From: Butyrivibrio sp. AE3009
Lineage (GTDB): Bacteria; Bacillota; Clostridia; Lachnospirales; Lachnospiraceae
Direction of reading: 5' to 3'
Assembly (NCBI RefSeq): GCF_000420845.1
Contig: NZ_ATVS01000006.1
Coordinates: 1-64,000, forward strand
Length of the DNA: 64,000 bases
The first letter of the stretch is position 1. Every line of letters begins with the position of its first letter. The notes below the pieces were generated by a model, which saw nothing but the letters and a program-made list of their open reading frames with translations, was not told the origin of the DNA and did not search any database. The translations under genes and the position numbers were made by a program. Of this stretch, positions 8,553-17,276 are shown piece by piece.

Positions 8553-9335
8553 TTAGCCGTCTATTTCAATTAGATCTTCAGGGTTGATAAACTTATCATC
8601 CTGCATGATCTGATAGCCCAATTTAAGGTTGTCCTTGGTGACAACAAAAATAATATCGCCTTTGTCGATGGTAGCACCCTCGCTCACAAGAGGATCGCTT
8701 CCGTTACGATAAATTGATATATATCCATTGCCATGATCGATGGTAACGGAGTTGCCAAACTTGGTATCTGTGGTAACCGAAGTGATAGTGCCGGTACCCG
8801 AAGCTATGATACTGCTGCCATCAGCAGCTGTAAAAACAACAATAGGATTACCCGATACTTCATCCTTATTCTCATCGGTGATTTCAGTGACCTCTGTTGC
8901 GGTGAGGTCATCCGCAGCCGGAACCATAGAAGCCGTACCTGTCAGAGGAAACCCGGAAGGAATGGCAAGTCCCTCTGCTTCTTCCGCAGAGAGCTGTTCA
9001 TCCTCAAGTCTCTTGTTAATGGCTGCGCTAAGCTGCAGAGTCTCTGTCTGAAGCTGTGAATTGGCAGCCTCTAAATTAGTATTCTCCTGCTGAAGCTTCT
9101 CAATCTGTACCTTCTGCTCGGCCTGCAGGCGCCTTAAGGAGCTGATCGTCATTGCCGAATATATCATGTAGCAGACAATCGCAACACCTATGATAAAAAG
9201 TGTGTAGGCCATCAGCTGTGTCTTGAAATGATTAAGGTGCAGGCTCCTGGTTGAGCCATCCGAATCACCGGATATTATCATAAAAGTATAATGTCTTTTG
9301 TGTCTGTGTTTCCTAGGCTTAGAATTTGCGCTCAT
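8553..9335 (-). CDS. Membrane-anchored LytM/M23-like protein, probably non-catalytic
   Basis: The 260-residue protein has a basic N-terminus, one transmembrane helix (about residues 43-63), a coiled coil (SSLRRLQAEQKVQIEKLQ onward) and a C-terminal LytM-like beta domain. The fold signature is seen in FGNSVTIDHGNGYISIY and the GATIDKGDIIF strand. The zinc ligands of active M23 endopeptidases are missing: the expected HxH segment reads KLGYQ and the YxH segment reads IYRNG. It is therefore likely a regulatory or scaffolding relative, as with EnvC/NlpD-type LytM proteins. The ATG at 9335 follows GGAGG by 5 bases. It is operonic with bactofilin. Confidence 0.8.
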   Translation of the reverse strand: MSANSKPRKHRHKRHYTFMIISGDSDGSTRSLHLNHFKTQLMAYTLFIIGVAIVCYMIYSAMTISSLRRLQAEQKVQIEKLQQENTNLEAANSQLQTETLQLSAAINKRLEDEQLSAEEAEGLAIPSGFPLTGTASMVPAADDLTATEVTEITDENKDEVSGNPIVVFTAADGSSIIASGTGTITSVTTDTKFGNSVTIDHGNGYISIYRNGSDPLVSEGATIDKGDIIFVVTKDNLKLGYQIMQDDKFINPEDLIEIDG

Positions 9336-9513
9336 ATTCACCTCCGCCTAACTACCTATTCTAACACAGACACCCGTATTTACGCAAATTTCAGCCGGTT
9401 TTGGATTTGTAGCGTTTACGGCAGAAGAATGTATTCACCGCACACCTCATTTGAGTCCTTCTATAGTGAATACAAATGGGGCTCACAAAAGGTTACAAAA
9501 ATTCTGAAAAAAT

Positions 9514-9542
9514 AAAAAAACTGCCGCGAATTGACGCAGCAG
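9514..9542 (-). terminator. Intrinsic terminator after hisA
   Basis: On the minus strand CTGCTGCG pairs with CGCGGCAG and is followed by seven T. Confidence 0.8.
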
Positions 9543-9549
9543 CTAATAC

Positions 9550-10323
9550 TTATTGACATGCCGATATAATATTTTCCATCTTAAGAGGGCCTCCGAAAAT
9601 ATCCAAGGCGCTTCCGACGGTGACGTCTACTTTTCCTTTTCCAATCTTCTTAAGCTTCTCGATGTCAGATAAATCTTTTACTCCTCCGGCATAGGTGATG
9701 GGGATCTTGCCCCAGGAGCCAAGAATCTTGGCGACATTCTCTTCGATGCCGTTCTGTTTGCCTTCCACGTCAGCGGCGTGGACAAGGAACTCGTCGCAGT
9801 ACTGTGACAGTTCATCCAGGGTTTCCTCGCAGAGTCTGACATCCGTCATCTTCTGCCATCTGTCGGTGACGATGTAGTAGCCATCCTCGGCGGCTTTGCA
9901 GGAGAGGTCAAGAACGATGTGATCCTTGCCAACGGCGTCCACCAGTTTCTTTAAGTTGGAATAGTTGATCTTGCCGTTCTTAAAAACGTAGGATGTAACA
10001 ATTACATGTGTGGCACCGGCTTCTAAAAACTCCACCGCATTATCCGCAGTTATTCCACCGCCTATCTGAAGGATTCCGGGAGCTCCTTGCAGCGCCTCTA
10101 TAGCCTGGCGTCTGCTACCCTCATAGTTGGGGCTGTCCACCGGGTTAAGGAGAATGATGTGGCCGCCGGTCAGGCCGTGTTCTCTATACATTCGGGCATA
10201 AAAAACAGCGTCCCTGGAGGAGACGAAATTGTCTTTGGCGGTGTCTCCTTCATCACGGAGGCTGCTGCCAACAATCTGTTTAACTTTTCCATTGTGGATA
10301 TCGATACAGGGTCTGAAATTCAT
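9550..10323 (-). CDS. hisA: ProFAR isomerase, eukaryotic-type HisA
   Basis: The predicted enzyme isomerises ProFAR to PRFAR, the fourth step of histidine synthesis, in a TIM barrel. At 257 residues and with the opening FRPCIDIHNGKVKQIVG and the segment GHIILLNPVDSPNYEG, it resembles the fungal/plant HIS6 branch more than the usual 240-residue bacterial HisA. Catalytic Asp residues at the ends of strand 1 (CIDIHNG) and mid-barrel (VLDLSCK) are present. It is not beside other his genes. AGGAGC precedes the ATG. It lies downstream of dapB, separated by a GGGGACGG palindrome element. Confidence 0.88.
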   Translation of the reverse strand: MNFRPCIDIHNGKVKQIVGSSLRDEGDTAKDNFVSSRDAVFYARMYREHGLTGGHIILLNPVDSPNYEGSRRQAIEALQGAPGILQIGGGITADNAVEFLEAGATHVIVTSYVFKNGKINYSNLKKLVDAVGKDHIVLDLSCKAAEDGYYIVTDRWQKMTDVRLCEETLDELSQYCDEFLVHAADVEGKQNGIEENVAKILGSWGKIPITYAGGVKDLSDIEKLKKIGKGKVDVTVGSALDIFGGPLKMENIISACQ

Positions 10324-10347
10324 GTTGTGCTCCTAGATGGTTGTTGA

Positions 10348-10511
10348 GATGACAAGGGGACGGTTTTATACCAATGGGGACGGTTCTTTATGGTATAGTT
10401 TTGAGCATGTAATGACATGTAAAATTTCTTTCTAACGAAAACTATACCATAGAGAACCGTCCCCATTGGTATAAAACCGTCCCCATTGACTCATCCCGTC
10501 CCCTTGTCATC
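10348..10511. repeat. GGGGACGG family palindromic element, copy 2 (composite)
   Basis: Nested inverted repeats span 164 bases. The outer pair is GATGACAAGGGGACGG with CCGTCCCCTTGTCATC. The inner pair contains TTTATACCAATGGGGACGG and continues to ATGGTATAGTTTT with its complement. The right arm carries an extra CCGTCCCCATTGACTCATC module. It ends 7 bases from the dapB stop codon and about 25 bases from the hisA start. Confidence 0.92.
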
Positions 10512-10518
10512 GCGTCAT

Positions 10519-11274
10519 TTATGCCAGCGCGTCGCTCATATCATAAAGGCCCGGTCCCTTGCCTGCAAGGAACTTGGCTGCAGTGATGGCGCCTTTACCA
10601 AAGATTGCTCTTGAATAAGCTCTGTGAGAAAGAGTTACCACTTCGTCGTGTCCTGCGAAGATTACGTCGTGGTCACCAACGATGGTTCCGCCTCTTACTG
10701 CGGAGATTCCGATCTCCTTGACAGGTCTCTTCTCTCTTCTTGTGCTTCTGTCATAAACGTATTCATACTCATTGTTCAAAGACTCGTTGATGCTGTCAGC
10801 AAGGGCAATGGCTGTGCCGCTGGGAGCATCGAGCTTCTGATTGTGGTGCTTCTCAACTATCTCGATGTCAAAGCCTGCTGCTGCGAACAAAGGAGATACC
10901 TCCTTGAGCACCTTAAGAAGTGCGTTAACGCCAACAGACATGTTAGCTGATTTAAGGATTGCAACCTTGGAGGAAGTCTCTTTTACCTTGGCAAGCTGAG
11001 CCTCTGACAGTCCGGTGGAGCAAAGAACCACAGGGATATTCTTGCCAGCGCAGTGATCAAGAAGTCCGTCAACAGCAGATGCATTGGAGAAATCAACGAT
11101 GACATCCGCATCCACATTGCACTCGGCAAGACTCTTGAAAACAGGGAAGCTGTAGCTGCTCTCGCCATAAGCGTCAACTCCGGCAACCACCTCTATATCA
11201 TTATCCTCTTTGACCAGGTCGCAGATAACACGACCCATACGGCCGTTGCAGCCGTGCATTATCATCTTCGTCAT
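10519..11274 (-). CDS. dapB: 4-hydroxy-tetrahydrodipicolinate reductase
   Basis: DapB reduces hydroxytetrahydrodipicolinate with NAD(P)H in lysine and diaminopimelate synthesis. The 251-residue protein shows the N-terminal nucleotide-binding GCNGRMGR loop, the VDFSNA and CSTGLS segments, the catalytic EKHHNQKLDAPSGTA motif and the IGISAVRGGTIVGDHDV signature. The ATG at 11274 is preceded by GAGGTG; an in-frame GTG at 11283 overlaps that site. It follows dapA by 49 bases and shares its lysine-riboswitch control. Confidence 0.96.
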   Translation of the reverse strand: MTKMIMHGCNGRMGRVICDLVKEDNDIEVVAGVDAYGESSYSFPVFKSLAECNVDADVIVDFSNASAVDGLLDHCAGKNIPVVLCSTGLSEAQLAKVKETSSKVAILKSANMSVGVNALLKVLKEVSPLFAAAGFDIEIVEKHHNQKLDAPSGTAIALADSINESLNNEYEYVYDRSTRREKRPVKEIGISAVRGGTIVGDHDVIFAGHDEVVTLSHRAYSRAIFGKGAITAAKFLAGKGPGLYDMSDALA

Positions 11275-11323
11275 TATATTCACCTCTGTCTGTGTAAGTT
11301 ATGTAACAACGGTAAAAAAACTA

Positions 11324-12208
11324 TCAGATAAGTCCGTACTTCTGCATCTCACCCTTAAGAACTTCCTGATGAGCGGGTTCCATCTCTGTAAGAGGAAGAC
11401 GAAGAGGACCTGCCTCAAAGCCGATCATCTTAAGTGCGCTCTTAACAGGAATAGGATTAACCTCGCAGAAAAGTGCGCTTACAAGGGGAAGAGCCTTGAA
11501 CTGAAGCTCTCTTGCAGCTGCGAAATCACCCTCAAGGCACTTAGCACAGATATCATGTGTCTGTCTGGGAGCTACGTTGGAAAGAACGGAAATAACTCCG
11601 ATTCCGCCAACTGACATGATAGGAACGATCTCGTCATCATTGCCTGAATACAGGTCAATACATCCGCCTGCCAGCTGCATCATCTTGGAGGTCTGGGCGA
11701 TATTGCCTGTGGCGTCCTTGATACCAACGATATTCTTGTTGTCGCGGCAGAGCTTAACTGCTGTCTCGGGAAGGATGTTGCACCCTGTTCTGCTGGGTAC
11801 ATTGTACAGAAGGATAGGAAGATCAACTTCCTTGGCAACAGCCTCGAAATGTGCGATAAGACCGCCCTGTGTAGCCTTGTTATAATATGGAGTTACAAGA
11901 AGAAGTCCATCAGCGCCGTACTCCTTGGCCTGCTTGGACAGCTTAACTGCTGTCTCTGTGCAGTTGGATCCTGTACCTGCGATAACAGGTATTCTCTTGT
12001 TAACCTTATCGATACAGAACTTAACAACCTCCATGTGCTCTTCCTCTGACATGGTTGCTGCTTCGCCTGTGGTTCCGCAGACGATGATCGCATCTGTTCC
12101 ATTCTCAATCTGGAACTCGATCAGTCTTGCAAACTCGTCGTAATTAACACTTCCGTCCTCAAAAAATGGTGTGGCGATCGCTACGCCCGCTCCTTTAAAA
12201 ATAGCCAT
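11324..12208 (-). CDS. dapA: 4-hydroxy-tetrahydrodipicolinate synthase
   Basis: DapA condenses pyruvate with aspartate semialdehyde, the first committed step to lysine and diaminopimelate. The 294-residue TIM barrel has the GTTGEAATMSEEEH phosphate/aldehyde loop, YNVPSRTG with the catalytic Tyr, and GIKDATGN with the Schiff-base Lys. AAGGAGG lies ahead of the ATG at 12208. It is the first gene of dapA-dapB and is preceded by a lysine riboswitch with terminator. Confidence 0.97.
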   Translation of the reverse strand: MAIFKGAGVAIATPFFEDGSVNYDEFARLIEFQIENGTDAIIVCGTTGEAATMSEEEHMEVVKFCIDKVNKRIPVIAGTGSNCTETAVKLSKQAKEYGADGLLLVTPYYNKATQGGLIAHFEAVAKEVDLPILLYNVPSRTGCNILPETAVKLCRDNKNIVGIKDATGNIAQTSKMMQLAGGCIDLYSGNDDEIVPIMSVGGIGVISVLSNVAPRQTHDICAKCLEGDFAAARELQFKALPLVSALFCEVNPIPVKSALKMIGFEAGPLRLPLTEMEPAHQEVLKGEMQKYGLI

Positions 12209-12249
12209 GTTTTCCTCCTTATTTGGCCTTCGGCACCTCGAATATCCAT

Positions 12250-12490
12250 AAGAAAAGGCTCAGCAGAAATATCTGATGAGCCTATCGTAATCCGATTTAC
12301 AGCATAAAAATACTGTTTCGATAGCGCCCCATCTTGCGATGACAGTCATACAGCTCTTAACTGTATGCCCAAGCATTCAGAACTTAAGGTTCCTGAACCT
12401 TTCGGCATATTCACCTTTCATAATGCGTCTTCTGCTCCTTACAGCATCAGCAAAATTACTCTTTGAAATATGCAACCTCTATCTCTTGTT
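12250..12490 (-). promoter_or_regulatory. Lysine riboswitch (L box) controlling dapA-dapB
   Basis: Read on the minus strand from 12488, the RNA has the conserved L-box blocks in order: GAGATAGAGGTTGC, AGAGTA, GAAAGG, GCCGAAAGG, TGCTTGGGC, ACTGTCATCG and a closing CTATCG that pairs with the 5' GATAG. A terminator hairpin follows at 12253-12282, then the dapA ribosome site. Lysine binding should favour the terminator and shut down dapAB. Confidence 0.94.
12253..12282 (-). terminator. Regulated terminator of the lysine riboswitch
   Basis: On the minus strand GGCTCATCAGA pairs with TCTGCTGAGCC (one mismatch), followed by TTTT. Confidence 0.85.
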
Positions 12491-12577
12491 GTTTGCAGTT
12501 TTATAAATAGTACAACGCTTGTCAAGGACCTGTCAAGCCATCCGCACATTTTCCTTTAACCTTCACAGTAATTGCAA

Positions 12578-14146
12578 TCATATTCCCCAGAACAGGTATA
12601 CAATCAGCGATCCTACGATCGTAGCTGCAAGTGAAGTGCACAGGATATATTTAAGTGCTGCGCCCACCTTGCCCTTGATCTCATCACAGGCATAGACAAT
12701 GCCCAGGGATGTAAATACCAGTGACGCCGTCATGTATCTGAAGTCGCTGCTGCAGGTGTAAGGATATTTGAACACATACAGGCAGAAACTAAGCAGCATG
12801 AAGATGTAGGTAAATGTCAAAAAAGTGGTGCGAAGAACGGGCTTCTTTTCCCTGATCTCACCAAACAGCTTTTTCAGATAACCTGCGATAAATACTATTG
12901 TTGCCAGGATTCCCGCTATGATGGAAGCCACATAGGCTATCTGAGCAAAGGCCAGAAGGCTGTTACTGATTCCCATAGGATATCCTTCCGCGAACAGGCC
13001 GGTCTGGAAGAGAATAACCCAGGTATTGTGGATCGCTGCAGCGCTGAGCGGATGGAACGGAAACTCTGCGTGGAGTTCAGCGATCGATGGAATTCCGATT
13101 ATGGACCAGACTGAATATTCACCGGTGTACATGATTGATTCGTTGGGAATCAGGGCCGGTGAAGGGATTCCGGGCTTTTCTCCGAAGAGCACCAGGTTTC
13201 TCACGATATAAGAAAGACCTATCGGGATGGAGATAACGCCGAATACCACGTACTGTAAAAAGGCATTTCCAACAGCTTTTTTGTCCCCGGATCTGATCAC
13301 GGAGATGAAATGCATCAGGAAAATAAGTGCTATCGAGAATGCGCAGATGGCAGTATTGAGCTTACTGATCATTCCAAAGCCCAGGGAAAGAGCGATCAGA
13401 ATTATGTTACCGAAAGTCTTGTTGCGGATCCATACGAGCGTGCGCCATATTGTCGCAAGGAGCAGAAGCAGCGCCAGGATATCGTTATTGACTGAGCCGC
13501 CCAGCACCATCATTCTGGGATGGAAGGCAAAAAGCGCAAGTCCCAGGGGCAGATAATCCTTCTTGATCCCGCTCTCCAGCAAAATGCAGAGCATAACCAC
13601 CATACACAGTCCTGAATAGATAAGCGTCGGAACCTGAAGGTTTTCAAAAGCAAGAGCCTCATCTACTCCAAGAAGTCTCTGCACCGTCATCCAGATTGCC
13701 TCGATGATATGGTGAAGCGGCGGATGATAGTATCCGAAGTGATCATAAGGGTTCATATCCGGCAGATGGAAGAACTTATAGATGTATTCAATGTAGCCGA
13801 TATGTCCGTTATTTATCATTTCGGTGCCAAAACCGGTATAGGTTCCGTCGTCATTCTGTAGTGTATGAATGTCATGGAAAAGAACATATCCTGCCCTCAT
13901 CAGCATTCCAAACCATATGCTCCAGAGAATTAGACCCTCGCTGTCTGTTTTCTTCCGGCTTATCTGCCATATTGCAGCGCTGATACTAAGGACTCCCACA
14001 AGGATCAGCATAGCCACCTGGGGCTGAATGGGCGCTCCCGCAGCCACTGAGGTTACGGGATTAGCCTGAAGGAATGCCACCAAAACGGCAACTGCCAGGA
14101 CTATGATATTCGCTCTTAAAATAGTATTCTTTTTAATCTGTGTCAT
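12578..14146 (-). CDS. Polytopic membrane glycosyltransferase, GT39/PMT-like
   Basis: The 522-residue protein has about 11-13 hydrophobic segments and the large first extracellular loop of the GT-C fold. It shows the characteristic HPPLHHIIEAIW motif, and a Gly/Asn-rich stretch (LGGSVNNDILAL). GT-C enzymes use polyprenyl-phosphate sugars to modify proteins, glycolipids or cell-wall glycans outside the membrane; the donor and acceptor cannot be named. GGGAG lies 5 bases ahead of the ATG at 14146. It follows the TIR-propeller pair in the same direction with an 83-base gap; a functional link is not evident. Confidence 0.75.
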   Translation of the reverse strand: MTQIKKNTILRANIIVLAVAVLVAFLQANPVTSVAAGAPIQPQVAMLILVGVLSISAAIWQISRKKTDSEGLILWSIWFGMLMRAGYVLFHDIHTLQNDDGTYTGFGTEMINNGHIGYIEYIYKFFHLPDMNPYDHFGYYHPPLHHIIEAIWMTVQRLLGVDEALAFENLQVPTLIYSGLCMVVMLCILLESGIKKDYLPLGLALFAFHPRMMVLGGSVNNDILALLLLLATIWRTLVWIRNKTFGNIILIALSLGFGMISKLNTAICAFSIALIFLMHFISVIRSGDKKAVGNAFLQYVVFGVISIPIGLSYIVRNLVLFGEKPGIPSPALIPNESIMYTGEYSVWSIIGIPSIAELHAEFPFHPLSAAAIHNTWVILFQTGLFAEGYPMGISNSLLAFAQIAYVASIIAGILATIVFIAGYLKKLFGEIREKKPVLRTTFLTFTYIFMLLSFCLYVFKYPYTCSSDFRYMTASLVFTSLGIVYACDEIKGKVGAALKYILCTSLAATIVGSLIVYLFWGI

Positions 14147-14229
14147 ATAAACTCCCACACGTCATATCATTTCTGTTATTTCTATGATCGGTCTTAACTA
14201 TTAACCCGACGATACAATAATAGCATAGA

Positions 14230-17200
14230 TCAGCCGATATTGTACTTACGCTTCTGGGCAGGGGTAAGGGCTGCGTCTTCGCCGAACTGCTCTTTGGCTT
14301 CCTCGATCAATTCTTCATAGGTCCTTCTCCTGACTTTCCGAAGCTTTCCTCCCGACTCATAGATGATCACTTTATTGTACTTGGAAATATAGGTTGCACC
14401 ACCGGGGAACTTTCCAAGCAAGCTATAGTTGTCAAGATCAAAGATATACATGCCGTTATAGTAACCAAAAGCAAGTTCATTCTTCTGCGTATATTCTTCC
14501 ATACCGGTTTCGGTCACACGTGACGCGCTCATTTCAACCATGAAATCATGGGTATTACGGTCAAAGATTCTGAAGTACGAATCATCTCCATACAAAAATA
14601 TCATGGAGTCATCCGATGAAATACCAAAAGAACTCGAAACGCTATCCGGATAAAACTCTATTTCCTCAACTACAGTTTTGTTTTCTATATCATACAGTCT
14701 TACCATTCCATCGCTGCAGCAGAGAAGGAGATATTTCTCATCACTGCTTAGTTTTATATTATTATCTACTCCGCCAATATGTAAATTCTTTTCCAGCAAT
14801 GTTGTTTCAAGAGTGTCCGGATCCAAACTGTACAGCCACCCGTTTATCGTACTGATAAACACTCTCTTATCATCGCAAACCACAGCACCGTTTATACGCC
14901 CCGGCAAAACCATTGTTCCTTCAATCAGTTTCTTTTTCTCTGACAGGTCAACAAGCATGACGCCATCAAATGTGGCATAAAAAAACTGGTACTTATGTCC
15001 GGGAGAAACTGCATTTTCCCAATAATAATTATCTGTATCCAGGTTCGTTTCATGAAGTTCTCCTGTGCTTATCGTATACCAGCCAAAAGCACCGGAAGCT
15101 CCTGTAAACATAATCGTATCTTCATCAGCATAAAAAACATCTTCATGCCGAACACCATGCGCAGTAAAACTGTCAAGTTTTTTATCCGTCTCGGAATCAT
15201 ACAGAGTAATTTCTACGAGATTATTGTCATCATCTAACCCTTCCTTATAGCTCACAGCGCATAAATAGGTGCTCTCATCGGGACTGGCCCCAAGACTGAG
15301 AGAACCGATTCTGACACTATCCACATCTTCTATAGCCTTATCCGCTCTGATATTAAGTATTCTGATATCCGGAGAATTAATACTGGTAGAAACATATTGA
15401 CCACCTGCAATTTCAAGTTGAACAATACGTTTTCCCACGTTCCCGGCATTTTCCTCTGAAGTTGCCTCTGTTTCCGCATTGAACAAATACAGATTTCCGT
15501 TGTAAGTACATACAAAAGCATTCTCATTCTCAGGGAAGTACATCATTTTCGTTATATAACTCTCAGGAACAGTGTATCTGTTAATAAGCTCTCCCGTATG
15601 AAGGTCCAACGTATATAAGGACTTGCCCGCCGCAATAAGGATCTGATCGTGAGTACCTTCATCATCCGAAAAATTCCTTGATACTATGCGCCAATAATCA
15701 CAGGCATATGAATTGTCATTGTAGAAGGTATACTCTTTTTCAAAAACAGGTTCGCTGCTGTCCTCGTCAAATCTCTGAACCATCATGGGGGCAGGATCCT
15801 GATCGTAATAAGAGGATTTCATGATACTTGCAACAACAAGTCCGCCGTCATCGGTATAACCAATAGCCACAACCATGTTGCCCCAGATTGTAAGGTCTCT
15901 TTTTTCGTCGGTCTCTATGTCTATTTCGGCCACCATGTTAGTATCCTGATAAACTATGGCAACCTGACGGCAATCCTCTGAAAACGCCATCTCAAAATCA
16001 AAAAAATTACCGGTTCCGCAACCCTTTTCCCCAACGAGTATTCCTGTGCTTGTGTCATAAACACTTATTATGTCATAGGAGCTCACAGCCACCAATTTGT
16101 ACGCTATGTCAAAACATGCCCTATAGTTTTCTTTTCTAAAAGAAACCTTATATACTTCATTACCATCTGCGTCTATGGCAAGAAGTTCGTTTGCCGCCAC
16201 AAAATAGGCTGTATTACCCCTTATTCCAACACCAAGGATTTTCTGCCTGTCACTATTATTATCATCCGTTTTTTCAATGATGGCACCCTCTACCAGCTTT
16301 TCTCCGGTTCGGGCATCCCAGATATAATAATTGTAATACGCATCATAACTGGCGATATAAGTTCCTTCAGCGTTAATCGCACACTTTACAACCGTCGCTT
16401 TATGCTTAAGAAGTCTGTCGGTAGTCAGTTCATGGCCAAGGCTATAGCAGTCCAGAGCATTGGCAAGTGCAACCTCTGCATCCGCCACAAGGGGCCTGTC
16501 ATCGCCCTCCTTGGGAAGTCCCTCCATTGCTATCAGTGCCGCAGTCTTCCTGTCTCCTTCCGCAAGAACCTCTGCGGAAGTCTTGGCAAGGACCCTGGAC
16601 TCGTTAATAAGCTTTTGTCTGTAGTTCTCGTTAATCCTGTTGAGATTGTAGGCATTGTAGGCGCCAAAGGCTGTTCCGGCCAGTGCCACGGCTGCGGCGG
16701 CCAAAACCATCCTTCTCATCACACGCTCTCTTCTTCGCCGTCTCAGGTCCTCGTAGTCAACTCCCAGAATTGCAGCCACAAGGCGAAGGCTCTCGCTCTT
16801 AATCTTGTGCCGTATCTCTCTGTAGTTCTCTCCCCTCACGTCTGCTGCCAGCGGCTCCACCGGATTACCGAAATCATCGGTCATTATCTGATGGGGAAAA
16901 GAGTCCTCGGGCTCTCCTTCTGCCAGAACCGCCAGCACATTTTCTCTTCCGTGAAGTGCGATGAAGGTGTCGATCTCCTTCATGACCCAGGCAGACTCTT
17001 TAGTCTGCGGCGTGCAGATAACCACCAGAAACTCAGACTCCCTGAGGGCTGCCTCAATATTTTCACCAAGATCGCTCCCAATAGGAAGCTCCTCCTGGTC
17101 TCTGAACACTCGCTGAACTCTCTTTTTTCCCGTAAGCTTCCGAATCTTTCTCGGAATTCCGGCGGTCTCCAGAGCTCTGTGTATCCCCTTTGCCACAAAC

Positions 17201-17247
17201 ATGTCCTTCTCAAGGTGTCTGTAGCTTATAAATGCATCATATTTCAT
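14230..17247 (-). CDS. TIR domain - transmembrane - beta-propeller protein (paralogue 2)
   Basis: The 1005-residue protein has four parts. A TIR domain (residues about 1-140) shows DAFISYR, the FRDQEELPIG loop and SAWVMKE, whose Glu91 sits at the catalytic position of NAD-cleaving TIRs. A basic stretch and one membrane helix (about 180-203) follow, then a helical linker (VLAKTSAEVLAEGDRKTAAL) like that of WD40-containing STAND proteins, and a WD40/PQQ-like beta-propeller (about 270-965) with a charged tail ending LTPAQKRKYNIG. There is no NTPase. The start is set by homology with paralogue 1; a TTG at 17280 overlapping the upstream stop is an alternative. It is translationally coupled to paralogue 1. 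A signalling or immune role is inferred. Confidence 0.85.
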   Translation of the reverse strand: MKYDAFISYRHLEKDMFVAKGIHRALETAGIPRKIRKLTGKKRVQRVFRDQEELPIGSDLGENIEAALRESEFLVVICTPQTKESAWVMKEIDTFIALHGRENVLAVLAEGEPEDSFPHQIMTDDFGNPVEPLAADVRGENYREIRHKIKSESLRLVAAILGVDYEDLRRRRRERVMRRMVLAAAAVALAGTAFGAYNAYNLNRINENYRQKLINESRVLAKTSAEVLAEGDRKTAALIAMEGLPKEGDDRPLVADAEVALANALDCYSLGHELTTDRLLKHKATVVKCAINAEGTYIASYDAYYNYYIWDARTGEKLVEGAIIEKTDDNNSDRQKILGVGIRGNTAYFVAANELLAIDADGNEVYKVSFRKENYRACFDIAYKLVAVSSYDIISVYDTSTGILVGEKGCGTGNFFDFEMAFSEDCRQVAIVYQDTNMVAEIDIETDEKRDLTIWGNMVVAIGYTDDGGLVVASIMKSSYYDQDPAPMMVQRFDEDSSEPVFEKEYTFYNDNSYACDYWRIVSRNFSDDEGTHDQILIAAGKSLYTLDLHTGELINRYTVPESYITKMMYFPENENAFVCTYNGNLYLFNAETEATSEENAGNVGKRIVQLEIAGGQYVSTSINSPDIRILNIRADKAIEDVDSVRIGSLSLGASPDESTYLCAVSYKEGLDDDNNLVEITLYDSETDKKLDSFTAHGVRHEDVFYADEDTIMFTGASGAFGWYTISTGELHETNLDTDNYYWENAVSPGHKYQFFYATFDGVMLVDLSEKKKLIEGTMVLPGRINGAVVCDDKRVFISTINGWLYSLDPDTLETTLLEKNLHIGGVDNNIKLSSDEKYLLLCCSDGMVRLYDIENKTVVEEIEFYPDSVSSSFGISSDDSMIFLYGDDSYFRIFDRNTHDFMVEMSASRVTETGMEEYTQKNELAFGYYNGMYIFDLDNYSLLGKFPGGATYISKYNKVIIYESGGKLRKVRRRTYEELIEEAKEQFGEDAALTPAQKRKYNIG

Positions 17248-17276
17248 ACTCAATCTCTTCTCCGGGTTCAGGGAAA

